Shown here: piece by piece, positions 6,113-15,136 of the stretch
Numbering within the stretch: the stretch's first letter is position 1
How the letters are laid out: each line of letters opens with the position of its first letter
Assembly (NCBI GenBank): GCA_046048875.1
Contig: JBJOFG010000012.1
Span: 26,468-90,467 of the forward strand
Direction of reading: 5' to 3'
Length of the DNA stretch: 64,000 bases
Origin: CAIZGX01 sp046048875
GTDB taxonomy: Bacteria > Bacteroidota > Bacteroidia > Flavobacteriales_D > Sanyastnellaceae
Position numbers and translations under genes: made by a program
Notes under the pieces: model-generated
What the model was told of the DNA's origin: nothing
Databases searched by the model: none
What the model saw: only the letters and a program-made list of their open reading frames with translations

Positions 6113-8935
6113 ATGAACAATAATGTGAATGAAGAGGTAATACCTTTGACACTTCAAAAGAACAACGTGAAGAACGAGAGCCACAAAACCCACATCATTA
6201 TTAAAGGTGCACGCGTGCACAATTTGAAAAACGTATCGGTTTCAATACCCCGAAATAAATTGGTTGTGCTCACGGGATTGAGTGGTTCAGGAAAAAGTAG
6301 TTTGGCCTTCAACACATTGTTTGCAGAAGGTCAGCGCCGATATGTAGAGAGTCTTTCATCCTACGCAAGACAATTCTTGGGGCGCTTCGATAAACCCGAT
6401 GTCGATTCTATTGTAGGAATCAGTCCAGCTGTTGCCATTGAGCAAAAAGTAACTGGAAGAAGTTCGAGATCAACGGTTGGAACTTCCACCGAAATCTACG
6501 ATTACATTAAATTGTTGTATGCGCGCATTGGCATAACCTACTCTCCTACTTCAGGAAAAGCAATTACAAAGAACAACACATCTGATGTGGTGAATACCAT
6601 TTTCAAATTGAAAAATGACACACGTTTCGCCATTGTTTGTCCGCTTAAAATTGAATCTGAAACATCGTTTCAAATCGCAAAAGAAACATTACTTGCTCAA
6701 GGATTCAGTCGATTAGTTGTTGGAAACGATTTTGTTGAAATTCAAGAAGCAGAATACTCATCGAAGCAATTGTATTATTTGCTCATCGATCGTATGTCAA
6801 AAGACGACGAGTTGGAAGCATCGCGTTTAGGCGATAGTGTAGACTTGGCGTTCTCATTGGGACATGGGCATTGCGCACTTTTCTTTCCAGATAAGAAGAG
6901 ATTTGAAGTGTATGCGAATCAATTGGAGGAAGACGGAGTCGTTTACGAAGAGCCTTCGTTGAATTTATTTTCGTTTAACAATCCTGTGGGTGCATGCAAA
7001 ACGTGTGAAGGATTTGGAAGCATTATCGGTATTGATTCGAAGCTTGTCATTCCAAATGAAAACTTATCCATTTATCAAGATTGCATCGCTTGTTGGAAAG
7101 GCGATAAACTAAGCGGATGGAAAGACGACTTGATTCGCAATGCGAAGAAAGCCAACATTCCCATTCATACGCCGTATCGCGATTTAACAACACTTCAGAA
7201 GAAAATGTTGTGGGAAGGATGCACGCACTTTCACGGAATAAATACATTTTTCAAATACCTCGAAGCAGAGACATACAAGATTCAAAATCGTGTTTTACTC
7301 TCTCGCTATCGCGGAAGAACAGCATGTCCTGAATGCCGAGGCACACGCCTGAAGAAAGAAGCTAACTATGTAAAAATCGCAAACACTTCTGTTTCTGAAT
7401 TGATGTTACTTCCATTGCATAAATCGCTTCATTTTTTTGAAACACTTCAACTTACGAAACACGAAGAATCTGTTGCCAAAAGAATCTTGCTAGAGATTAA
7501 AAACAGACTACGTTTTTTGTGTGAAGTGGGATTGGAATATTTAACACTGAATCGACTTTCGAATACATTAAGTGGTGGTGAAGCCCAACGTATACATCTT
7601 GCGACTAGCTTGGGAAGCGCGTTGGTTGGATCCATGTACATTCTAGATGAACCTAGCATTGGATTGCATCCGCGCGACAGCAAACGATTGCTCGAAGTGT
7701 TGAAGAATTTACGTGATCAAGGGAATACAGTAATTGTTGTTGAACACGAAGAAGAAATCATTCGCAACGCCGATTACATCATAGATATTGGTCCAGAGGC
7801 CGGTGCTAAAGGTGGAGAGATTGTGTTTGAAGGAATGGCGAAAGAATTGAAAAAAAAAGGCAAAACTTTAACGGGTGAATATCTGCGGGGCGACAAGAAA
7901 ATTCACATAGAAAAAACGAAGAAGAAACTCAACGATTTCATTTCGTTAAAGGAAGTAAATCTTCACAATTTATCTAATACAAGCATTGATATACCTCTTC
8001 ACGCATTCAGCGTGATTACTGGGGTTAGCGGATCTGGAAAAAGTACGTTAATCAAGAGTGTCCTCTACCCTGCTCTTCAAAATGCATTGAATGGCATAGC
8101 GGAAAACAGCTCGAATTACAGCGAACTTTCTGGAAGCATTTCTTCCATCAAAGCATTGGAATTTGTTGACCAAAATCCGATTGGAAAAAGTAGTCGTTCA
8201 AACCCTGCGACCTACTTAAAAATATACGACGACATTCGCGCACTTTTCACTTCACAACCTTTGGCTAAACAGCGCAACATGAAGCCTGCATTTTTCTCGT
8301 TCAACGTAACAGGTGGACGCTGTGATACCTGCGAAGGAGAAGGCATTCAGACAATTGAGATGCAGTTTATGGCCGACGTAGAATTGGTTTGCGAAACGTG
8401 CAAGGGAAAGCGTTTTAAAGAAGAAGTTTTAGATGTGCAATACCGCGGAAAAAACATAGCCGATGTTTTGGATTTGACGGTTGATGAAGCCATTGAATTC
8501 TTCGGTGAAGACACATCAACTTCTGCCAAACATATCGTTCAAAAACTTTCTCCACTTAAAGCTGTAGGCCTTGACTACGTAAAGCTTGGACAAAGCAACA
8601 GCACCTTATCGGGTGGTGAAGCGCAGCGCATAAAATTAGCTTCGTTCCTCATCAAAGGACCGAATCAACCGCACACGTTATTCATCTTCGATGAGCCAAC
8701 AACTGGATTGCATTTTCACGACGTGCAAAAATTGATGGTTACGTTTCAAGCCTTGTTGGCGCAAGGTCACACTGTGATTGCTATTGAACATCACACCGAC
8801 GTTATGCGTTGCTCTGATTGGATTGTAGACATTGGACCAGAAGGCGGCGAGAAAGGCGGAAACATCTTGTATTGTGGGCCTTTCGAAGCATTTTTAAAAA
8901 CTGATTCTTACACCGCCAAGGCATTAAAAAATTAG
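6113..8935 (+). CDS. uvrA: Excinuclease ABC subunit A
   Basis: The 940-residue damage-recognition ATPase of nucleotide excision repair forms a dimer that loads UvrB on distorted DNA. Both ABC modules are complete: Walker A GLSGSGKSS in the N-half and GVSGSGKST in the C-half; signature motifs LSGGEAQRIHLA and LSGGEAQRIKLA; Walker B regions MYILDEPSIGLH and LFIFDEPTTGLH. Zinc-site cysteines are visible in GACKTCEGFG, ACPECRGTR, RCDTCEGEG and ELVCETCKGK. The start at 6113 (MNNNVNEE) gives the usual family length; the in-frame ATG at 6044 would add a hydrophobic, Phe-rich extension unlike the family. The partner uvrB is also in this window at 48507-50543, far away and on the other strand. Confidence 0.97.
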   Translation: MNNNVNEEVIPLTLQKNNVKNESHKTHIIIKGARVHNLKNVSVSIPRNKLVVLTGLSGSGKSSLAFNTLFAEGQRRYVESLSSYARQFLGRFDKPDVDSIVGISPAVAIEQKVTGRSSRSTVGTSTEIYDYIKLLYARIGITYSPTSGKAITKNNTSDVVNTIFKLKNDTRFAIVCPLKIESETSFQIAKETLLAQGFSRLVVGNDFVEIQEAEYSSKQLYYLLIDRMSKDDELEASRLGDSVDLAFSLGHGHCALFFPDKKRFEVYANQLEEDGVVYEEPSLNLFSFNNPVGACKTCEGFGSIIGIDSKLVIPNENLSIYQDCIACWKGDKLSGWKDDLIRNAKKANIPIHTPYRDLTTLQKKMLWEGCTHFHGINTFFKYLEAETYKIQNRVLLSRYRGRTACPECRGTRLKKEANYVKIANTSVSELMLLPLHKSLHFFETLQLTKHEESVAKRILLEIKNRLRFLCEVGLEYLTLNRLSNTLSGGEAQRIHLATSLGSALVGSMYILDEPSIGLHPRDSKRLLEVLKNLRDQGNTVIVVEHEEEIIRNADYIIDIGPEAGAKGGEIVFEGMAKELKKKGKTLTGEYLRGDKKIHIEKTKKKLNDFISLKEVNLHNLSNTSIDIPLHAFSVITGVSGSGKSTLIKSVLYPALQNALNGIAENSSNYSELSGSISSIKALEFVDQNPIGKSSRSNPATYLKIYDDIRALFTSQPLAKQRNMKPAFFSFNVTGGRCDTCEGEGIQTIEMQFMADVELVCETCKGKRFKEEVLDVQYRGKNIADVLDLTVDEAIEFFGEDTSTSAKHIVQKLSPLKAVGLDYVKLGQSNSTLSGGEAQRIKLASFLIKGPNQPHTLFIFDEPTTGLHFHDVQKLMVTFQALLAQGHTVIAIEHHTDVMRCSDWIVDIGPEGGEKGGNILYCGPFEAFLKTDSYTAKALKN

Positions 8936-8976
8936 TACATCACAAAATATTACTCGAAATAAGTTGTTGTTCAACC

Positions 8977-9468
8977 ATGAGAAAATTAGTTTCGTTTAGC
9001 ATAGCAGCGGTTATCAGTTTAGCCAGCTGTTCACAACAAAAACAACATCAAAGTACATCCAGCAATATGATTCCACAAGTGGTAAAAACAGAAGAAGAAT
9101 GGAAGAAAGAATTATCTCCTGAACAATTCCGAATTCTTCGCGAGAAGGGCACTGAACGTGCGTTTACAGGCGAATTCTGGGATCATCATGACATTGGAAC
9201 ATATAGCTGCGCGGCATGCGGACAAGAGCTGTTTCAATCTGATTCTAAATTTGACAGTGGGTGCGGATGGCCGAGCTATTTCAAACCGATTAATGAATTG
9301 GTTATTTCTGAAGACAAAGACACTTCATATGGCATGGTAAGAACGGAGGTCATGTGCAGTAAATGCGGTGGACACTTGGGCCATGTTTTTCCGGATGGAC
9401 CTCCTCCAACCGGACTTCGCTATTGCATCAATTCAGGCGCGCTAAAATTTAAGCCGAATAACCCTTAA
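8977..9468 (+). CDS. msrB: Peptide-methionine (R)-S-oxide reductase, lipoprotein form
   Basis: The 163-residue enzyme reduces methionine-R-sulfoxide in oxidised proteins. A lipoprotein signal with lipobox LASC (Cys18) places it in the envelope, unlike the cytoplasmic form. Zinc cysteines Cys78/Cys81 (CAAC) and Cys127/Cys130 (CSKC) are present, and the catalytic cysteine is Cys150 in RYCINSGAL. The GCGWPSYF and GGHLGHVFPDGPPPTGLRYC signatures are intact. Its last 20 bp overlap the 3' end of the convergent 188-residue gene. Confidence 0.95.
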   Translation: MRKLVSFSIAAVISLASCSQQKQHQSTSSNMIPQVVKTEEEWKKELSPEQFRILREKGTERAFTGEFWDHHDIGTYSCAACGQELFQSDSKFDSGCGWPSYFKPINELVISEDKDTSYGMVRTEVMCSKCGGHLGHVFPDGPPPTGLRYCINSGALKFKPNNP

Positions 9469-10015
9469 CAGCACTGTCTACACTGCGAAGTAAGGTTTGC
9501 GCATCGCGCGGATTCAATTGCTTTCCGAAGCGAATTTTAGAACGGTTGTAAACGAATCCTAAACGCTCACCACCCATGATCCAAAAGCTATCGTCGAGGA
9601 AATAGAAAAACGAATTTTCGTCTTGCTTAACGATGCCCAATTGCTTTATTTTTTCTAATTCGAATTTCTCTCTTTTACCGCGATTTCCGAATGCATTTTG
9701 CAGCGTCATTTCCCCCTTCTTAAACACCAATATTTCTTTGCCCGACTTTCTCCACATGAGCACCTTCAACGTGCGATAAAAAAAGAAAGACCAAAGCGCA
9801 GTAGAAATCAAAAAGAAAATTTGTTCTCCGCTGTTCGCTGAAGTGAACAATGAATAAATAAACACACCTCCACAAAACGTCCAAGCCATCAGCCATGCGT
9901 AAAGCAGAGCCTCTTGCCAGCGTTCAACATTTTGAGAAATAGTTATGGTTAATTGTTCTTTTTCACGCACCACTTGAATACGTTTTCCTATGAACTGAGG
10001 AGCTGCTTTATTCAT
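9449..10015 (-). CDS. Uncharacterised membrane protein, 188 residues
   Basis: I do not recognise the family. Two hydrophobic segments (about residues 36-57 and 65-83) are followed by a soluble, beta-rich C-terminal domain of ~95 residues (KEILVFKKGEMTLQNAFG, SFFYFLDDSFWIMGGER), reminiscent of PH-like bacterial membrane proteins. The ATG overlaps the bshA stop by 4 bp (ATGA), so it is translated from the bshA message. The 3' end overlaps msrB by 20 bp on the opposite strand. A link to bacillithiol metabolism is only suggested by the operon. Confidence 0.75.
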   Translation of the reverse strand: MNKAAPQFIGKRIQVVREKEQLTITISQNVERWQEALLYAWLMAWTFCGGVFIYSLFTSANSGEQIFFLISTALWSFFFYRTLKVLMWRKSGKEILVFKKGEMTLQNAFGNRGKREKFELEKIKQLGIVKQDENSFFYFLDDSFWIMGGERLGFVYNRSKIRFGKQLNPRDAQTLLRSVDSAVKGYSA

Positions 10016-11145
10016 GAATTCAAAACTTTATCGTACAACTTTTCATAGAGCGGAAGCACTGTTTCAAGCGAAAATGCATTTGCTCTTTCCTTCGCTTGAT
10101 CTTTAAACTTCATCAATCGTTCTTCCTTTTCAATCAAGTAAAAAACTTGTTTCGCCATTTCATCGACATCACCCACGTTGCTCATTAACCCTGAAACCCC
10201 GTGCCGATTTAATTCCGGAAGACCTCCTGCATTGCTTGATACCACTGGCACTCCGCTCGCCATAGCTTCCAATGCCGCCAAACCAAAACTTTCGGATTCA
10301 GAAGGTAGAAGCATGACATCTGCCGCAGATAAAAGCTCCATTGGGTTCTTCACATTTCCAACAAAAACAACATCGTTCAACTGATGATCGCGCGCGAATT
10401 GTTCCGCCTTCGAGCGGTCTGGTCCATCGCCTACCATGACTAAAATTGAAGGCTTCAATTCATTCACACGCTTGTAAATTTCCATAACATCCATCACGCG
10501 TTTTACTGGACGGAAGTTCGAAATATGAATAAGCATTGGCGTTCCATCGGGAGCGTATTCTTCGCGAATTTCGCTCACAACGTCTTCATCAATTGGCGTT
10601 GGATTCAAGAAGTTCGGAATGACTTCGATGTCGATGTTAATTCCAAAAAGCTTGTATGTATCTGTACGTAAACTTTGCGAAACCGCAGTAACAGCATCGC
10701 TTTCATTGATTGCAAAAGAGATAACGGGTTCGAAAGATGCGTCTCTTCCCAACAATGTAATATCTGTTCCGTGAAGTGTTGTAATCACAGGGAGGTTCAG
10801 ACCCTCTTTCTTCAAAATTTGCTTCGCCATGTAAGCTGCACTTGCATGTGGAATAGCGTAGTGAACATGGAGTAAATCAAGTCCCTCGTGCTTCGCCACA
10901 TCAACCATTTTGCTTGCCAAAACAAGCTCATATGGCGGATATAAAAACAGCGGATAATCGCTCACGTTTACTTCGTGGTAGCGGACATTCTTTCTGAGTG
11001 ACCCCAGACGCACAGGTTGAGAATATGTGATGAAATGAATTTCATGTCCCTTCTCTGCAAGTGCCTTGCCTAACTCCGTAGCCACAACGCCGCTTCCTCC
11101 AAATGTTGGATAGCAAACGATACCAATCTTCAATCTTTTTTCCAT
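10012..11145 (-). CDS. bshA: N-acetyl-alpha-D-glucosaminyl L-malate synthase
   Basis: The 377-residue GT4 glycosyltransferase catalyses the first step of bacillithiol synthesis, joining GlcNAc from UDP-GlcNAc to L-malate. The N-terminal lobe begins IGIVCYPTFGGSGVVATELG, characteristic of BshA, followed by HVHYAIPHA and TLHGTDITLLGRD. The C-terminal lobe has the GT4 EX7E region LLPSESESFGLAALEAMASGVPV. bshB and bshC are not in this window. A TACTTTTG box 25 nt upstream, just behind the stop of the GH3 gene, gives it its own promoter. It is probably cotranscribed with the 188-residue membrane protein gene. Confidence 0.95.
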   Translation of the reverse strand: MEKRLKIGIVCYPTFGGSGVVATELGKALAEKGHEIHFITYSQPVRLGSLRKNVRYHEVNVSDYPLFLYPPYELVLASKMVDVAKHEGLDLLHVHYAIPHASAAYMAKQILKKEGLNLPVITTLHGTDITLLGRDASFEPVISFAINESDAVTAVSQSLRTDTYKLFGINIDIEVIPNFLNPTPIDEDVVSEIREEYAPDGTPMLIHISNFRPVKRVMDVMEIYKRVNELKPSILVMVGDGPDRSKAEQFARDHQLNDVVFVGNVKNPMELLSAADVMLLPSESESFGLAALEAMASGVPVVSSNAGGLPELNRHGVSGLMSNVGDVDEMAKQVFYLIEKEERLMKFKDQAKERANAFSLETVLPLYEKLYDKVLNS

Positions 11146-11170
11146 AGTGCAACGGAGCAGAACTCCACTG

Positions 11171-11178
11171 CAAAAGTA
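11171..11178 (-). promoter_or_regulatory. -7 box TACTTTTG of bshA
   Basis: Exact TAnnTTTG, immediately downstream of the GH3 stop codon (11179-11181) and 25 nt before the bshA ATG. Confidence 0.55.
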
Positions 11179-14100
11179 CTACGGTTTAACAGGAAACAGT
11201 CTGTAAATTTCTTCCTGTATTCTCGGACGAATGCGTAAGTCATTGATCTTCCAGTTTTCAGAACTTGGACAATTTCGATTGCTTAAGAAAACGAAAACTG
11301 TTCCGTTTGCTGGATCTGCCCAACACAACGTCCCGGTAAATCCAGAATGACCATAGCTCTCATCTGTGGCAGACGGCCCCGTTGCTCCGCTCCACTTGGT
11401 AAATCCTGGCTTGTCGAAACCTAATCCTCTTCGATTGTCTTTGAAATGTCTTGCAGTAAACAAATCCATAGTTTCGTGGTGAAAAAACTCTTTTGTTCCG
11501 TAGGTACCATCGTTCAAACACATTTGCATGAGTGCTGCGCAATCGTTGGCATTCCCGAATAATCCTGCGTGTCCGCCTACTCCTCCCATTAGCGCAGCGC
11601 CTTGATCATGGACATATCCGCGAACGGCTTGTCTTCTCCACTTCGTATCGGTTTCCGTCTCTGCAATCATTTTCACTGGCCAATTCTTTTGCGGATTGTA
11701 TCCCATTGAACGGAGTCCCATGGGTTTGTAGAATGATTCCGAAACATACTGATCTAAAGGCATACCCGTGATTTTCTCAATCATTTTTTTGTAATAATAA
11801 TAGCCTAGATCACTGTATAGATAACCCTGATCAGGATTCAACTTCAACTCTAAAATTTCTTTGTAAATCGAATCAGTCATTTCCTTGGTGGTCCACATGT
11901 CTGCACAAACAGGATTACAACATTTATCGTTGTGTTCCTTCGACAAACAATTCCCATCCCACTCACCGCCATTTACTGTAAGGTTTGTAAAGTCCTTCCA
12001 AGCCGGAAGCCCTGCAGTGTGCGAAAGCATGCGCTTCAATTGCATTTTTCCGTGCGGATGGCCTTCGGGAAAATCGATGTACTCCCCAATGGTTTTCTCA
12101 ACGTCAATTTTCCCTTCATCAACCAACTTCATCAGGGCAAGCGTTGTCGAAAGCATCTTTGTCACTGAAGCAAGGTCGTAAATTGAGTTTTCAGACACTT
12201 TCTGCGTCTTAGCCTTGTCTAAATATCCAAAACTCTTGTTGTAGAGAATAACGCCGTCTTTCGCGATTAAAACGCGACAGCCGGGGTATGCGCCTTGATC
12301 CAAACCTTCCTTCACAATTTCATCGACTTTCGCGAACAAGTTGGTTTCGTCGCCTTGAACTTCAGTTGGAGCATTCGCCATCATGTCTTCCACATACACA
12401 CTGCTATTGCCGTTGGATTGCGAACTGTTTGAGACAAAATTGAACCATCCTGTTTGCGAAGGCTTCAGATAACGCATTCTACCTGCTGTTTGAAAAACCT
12501 TGCCATCGCCTTCTTTGAATTTCGTTCCAACAGAAACAGGTAGTTTCCCTTGAAACGCAATAACCCCGCAGACAGCGTCTGCCGTCACTTGTTGCGTTAG
12601 ATCATCGGATTGATAAGCCACCACAAACGAATTGACACCTTTCCATTCTGACTTTTCTAAGGCATACGGACAAGCAAACATCACGACAGTTGTAGTGAAG
12701 TGCTCTGCAATTTTTTCTGCGGCATGTGTTCCATTCGATGTAATTCCGAAGTTCGTATTGGCTTTGTTCGTTGTACCCAAAAATGCAACAAGGACATCGG
12801 TGCAATTTTCTTTCATTTTTGAAATGACCGTTTGTATTTCAGTATCGGTGCATTCCTTTGAAAGTGCATGAATCTCAACAGCTTTGTACTGATCCATGCT
12901 TTTCGCAAAAGCGCAATTCACATCATCTCCAATCAGCACTACACCCAATGGCTTCTGCCATTTATCTGTGTCCTCGTACGGAATTTTGTTTTCAGAAATA
13001 ACGGTGATCGAACTCTCGATACAACGTCTTCGTAATGCTGTAGCGTATGGCAAATTTAAATCTTTTGAAATACCCTTGACCTGAATTGGCTTGAATTTAT
13101 GAGCTCCAACACGCTCTTTCGCCTTCAACACCTTCAACGCCTTGGCAGTAATTTCTTCCTCTGTGATTCTCCCTTGTTGAATGGCTTCCTTTACTTTTTG
13201 AATGGCAAGAGGTACATTCAATGGGAACAAAACCACATCATTTCCTGCGATGAGCGCACGGACATCTGCTTCGCCTGAAGGAAAATATTTCGCTACGCCT
13301 TCCATGTTCATGGCATCGGTAAGCACCAATCCTCCGAATTTCAAACTGTCGCGAAGAAGTCCTGTGATAATATTTTTTGAAAGCGTACTCGGCACGTGCG
13401 CCTCCTTTTCAAATTCCGGAAGCGAAAGATGCGCCACCATTACACTTGCCATTCCATTTTCGAACAAGGCCCTGTACGGCTTGAATTCATTGGCTGAAAG
13501 CTGCGCGTAGTTTTTATTTACAACAGGAAGTTCCTTGTGCGAATCTGCATCGGTGTCTCCATGTCCGGGAAAATGCTTGGCGTTCGCTAATACGCCATTG
13601 TCTTGCATTCCATTCATATAGGCCATTCCGCAAGCAGTTACGCGATCTGCATTCTCCCCAAACGAACGATTTGAAATTACCGGATTCTTCGGATTTGAAT
13701 TCACATCTACTACCGGAGCGAAGTTCATGTGAACGCCAATTCGCTTACACTGACGCGCGACTTCTTTTCCAAATTCATAAATTAATTTTTCATCCATTGA
13801 AGCTCCCAAGGTCAGCGCGCGAGGAAAAGAGATGGTACTGTCTAAGCGCATGCCTAATCCCCACTCTGCATCTATTCCGATGAGCAGTGGAATTTTTGAT
13901 TTGGATTGAAAGCGATTGGTCAACTTCGCTTGGCGCACTGGACCACCTTGAAAGAAGATGATTCCACCAATACCGTTGTTCTTAATGAGCGTTTCAATTT
14001 GCGTTGGATTGTAAGACTCTTTCTTTTCATCGCTCCAGGCGGCAACCATAAAGAGCTGACCAATCTTTTCATCGAGTGTAAGCGTTTTAATTAGGCTGTC

Positions 14101-14268
14101 GGACCAGGATTCTGCGAAAGATTTTGTACAAGATGCTTCGCCAGATTCTACGAAAGATGCTTCGCAAGATTCTACGAATGATGCTTCGCGAAATTTGATG
14201 AATTCAGAACGAAAAGCAAAGAGCACAACTACCAACGCCAAAACAGGCCATTTCAAAAATTTCTTCAT
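11179..14268 (-). CDS. GH3 beta-N-acetylglucosaminidase fused to serine beta-lactamase-like domain
   Basis: The 1029-residue envelope protein has an N-terminal hydrophobic anchor or signal (residues 4-19), a 12-bp-repeat-encoded linker (27-54), a NagZ-like GH3 domain (about 58-390) with KHFPGHGDT at 231-239, DSH at 242-244 and likely nucleophile Asp318 (LVLTDAMNM), a GH3 C-terminal-like domain (about 415-590), and a class C beta-lactamase/esterase-like domain (about 645-1025). The last domain has S701-V-T-K704, Y818-S-D820 and H974-S-G976, matching the SxxK, YxN and K/HxG motifs with Asp replacing Asn. The architecture is known in Bacteroidota, and cell-wall muropeptide processing is the likely role. 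TAACTTTA sits 4 nt before the ATG. Whether the C-terminal domain is a peptidase, esterase or amidase is open. Confidence 0.92.
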   Translation of the reverse strand: MKKFLKWPVLALVVVLFAFRSEFIKFREASFVESCEASFVESGEASCTKSFAESWSDSLIKTLTLDEKIGQLFMVAAWSDEKKESYNPTQIETLIKNNGIGGIIFFQGGPVRQAKLTNRFQSKSKIPLLIGIDAEWGLGMRLDSTISFPRALTLGASMDEKLIYEFGKEVARQCKRIGVHMNFAPVVDVNSNPKNPVISNRSFGENADRVTACGMAYMNGMQDNGVLANAKHFPGHGDTDADSHKELPVVNKNYAQLSANEFKPYRALFENGMASVMVAHLSLPEFEKEAHVPSTLSKNIITGLLRDSLKFGGLVLTDAMNMEGVAKYFPSGEADVRALIAGNDVVLFPLNVPLAIQKVKEAIQQGRITEEEITAKALKVLKAKERVGAHKFKPIQVKGISKDLNLPYATALRRRCIESSITVISENKIPYEDTDKWQKPLGVVLIGDDVNCAFAKSMDQYKAVEIHALSKECTDTEIQTVISKMKENCTDVLVAFLGTTNKANTNFGITSNGTHAAEKIAEHFTTTVVMFACPYALEKSEWKGVNSFVVAYQSDDLTQQVTADAVCGVIAFQGKLPVSVGTKFKEGDGKVFQTAGRMRYLKPSQTGWFNFVSNSSQSNGNSSVYVEDMMANAPTEVQGDETNLFAKVDEIVKEGLDQGAYPGCRVLIAKDGVILYNKSFGYLDKAKTQKVSENSIYDLASVTKMLSTTLALMKLVDEGKIDVEKTIGEYIDFPEGHPHGKMQLKRMLSHTAGLPAWKDFTNLTVNGGEWDGNCLSKEHNDKCCNPVCADMWTTKEMTDSIYKEILELKLNPDQGYLYSDLGYYYYKKMIEKITGMPLDQYVSESFYKPMGLRSMGYNPQKNWPVKMIAETETDTKWRRQAVRGYVHDQGAALMGGVGGHAGLFGNANDCAALMQMCLNDGTYGTKEFFHHETMDLFTARHFKDNRRGLGFDKPGFTKWSGATGPSATDESYGHSGFTGTLCWADPANGTVFVFLSNRNCPSSENWKINDLRIRPRIQEEIYRLFPVKP
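14108..14191 (+). repeat. 12-bp repeat array D (seven units)
   Basis: Seven tandem units on the + strand: GATTCTGCGAAA, GATTTTGTACAA, GATGCTTCGCCA, GATTCTACGAAA, GATGCTTCGCAA, GATTCTACGAAT, GATGCTTCGCGA. The host gene reads them on the minus strand as alternating C-E-A-S and F-V-E-S tetrapeptides (residues 27-54), between the membrane anchor and the GH3 domain. Confidence 0.9.
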
Positions 14269-14272
14269 GTGT

Positions 14273-14280
14273 TAAAGTTA
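14273..14280 (-). promoter_or_regulatory. -7-like box TAACTTTA of the GH3 fusion gene
   Basis: Seven of eight positions match TAnnTTTG on the coding strand, 4 nt before the ATG, the same geometry as other promoters here. Confidence 0.4.
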
Positions 14281-14343
14281 TTCGCACGAAGAAGAGAACT
14301 GAAATTGTGCCAGTCTATTTTACAACATTGAAATGTGAATGAA

Positions 14344-15051
14344 TTAAGCCATCGCTTTCATCTCAATGGCCTTTCTTGCTTGCACCATGAGGAATGAAAA
14401 CTGTTCTTCTTCGGTTAGATTTGAATTGTCTAATACTATTGCATCCGCTGCCTTACGCAGAGGATCAGCAGCGCGCGTGGTGTCTTGCAAATCTCGTTGA
14501 GCAATATTCTCTCGAACATCTTCAATGGAAATGTTCACACCGTTATTTTTTAACTGAAGATATCTTCGTTGCGCGCGCACTTCAACATCAGCAGTCATGA
14601 AAACTTTGAGCTCTGCACCCGGAAGAACAACAGTTCCAATATCTCTTCCATCCATAACCACTCCACCGTTCTCTGCCATGCGCTGTTGAATACGCACCAA
14701 CTTCTCGCGAACCGCTTTAATCGCGCTAATCGCTGAAACATGTGCACTGACTTGCATGCTGCGAATTTCCTTATCTACACACGTCCCATTTAAAAATGTT
14801 TCAATCTCTTGCGAGTCTGAATTGTATTTGAACTGAATCAAGATCAAGTGAAGTGACTCCACCAACATGTTTTCGTCAATGCTGCCATTGTTTTGAACAT
14901 AGCCGTGCTCCAACGCATAAAAAGTAACCGCTCTGTACATTGCACCTGAATCGATATAGATGTAATTCAAGTTTTTTGCTATGGCTTTTGCTAGTGTGCT
15001 TTTTCCACAAGAGGAATAGCCATCGATGGCAATGTTGATTTTATTGGTCAC
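14344..15051 (-). CDS. cmk: Cytidylate kinase
   Basis: The 235-residue enzyme phosphorylates CMP/dCMP with ATP. The P-loop lies at the N-terminus (IAIDGYSSCGKST), followed by YIDSGAMYRAVT and the VVMDGRDIGTVVLPGA and RRYLQL regions typical of Cmk. Start: a GTG at 15051 (MTNKINIAIDG...) gives the normal family N-terminus and length. Longer in-frame ATG starts up to 15168 would run into the divergent lipoprotein gene and place the TAAATTCG box (15073-15080) inside the coding region. The cytosine-binding insert between residues ~75 and 130 is present. Confidence 0.93.
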   Translation of the reverse strand: MTNKINIAIDGYSSCGKSTLAKAIAKNLNYIYIDSGAMYRAVTFYALEHGYVQNNGSIDENMLVESLHLILIQFKYNSDSQEIETFLNGTCVDKEIRSMQVSAHVSAISAIKAVREKLVRIQQRMAENGGVVMDGRDIGTVVLPGAELKVFMTADVEVRAQRRYLQLKNNGVNISIEDVRENIAQRDLQDTTRAADPLRKAADAIVLDNSNLTEEEQFSFLMVQARKAIEMKAMA

Positions 15052-15072
15052 TTGGTTAGGGAATTGAAGCCC

Positions 15073-15080
15073 CGAATTTA
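15073..15080 (-). promoter_or_regulatory. -7 box TAAATTCG of cmk
   Basis: TAnnTTcG variant, 21 nt before the proposed GTG start. A TTG about 21 nt further upstream could be the -33 element. Confidence 0.45.
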
Positions 15081-15123
15081 CAATGCTTCCGAGCAAAACA
15101 CCAAGTTTTATTTTAAAATGTGG

Positions 15124-15131
15124 TAATATTG
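15124..15131 (+). promoter_or_regulatory. -7-like box TAATATTG of the 15.1 kb lipoprotein gene
   Basis: Seven of eight positions match TAnnTTTG, 5 nt before the ATG at 15137. Confidence 0.4.
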
Positions 15132-15136
15132 CGCAC

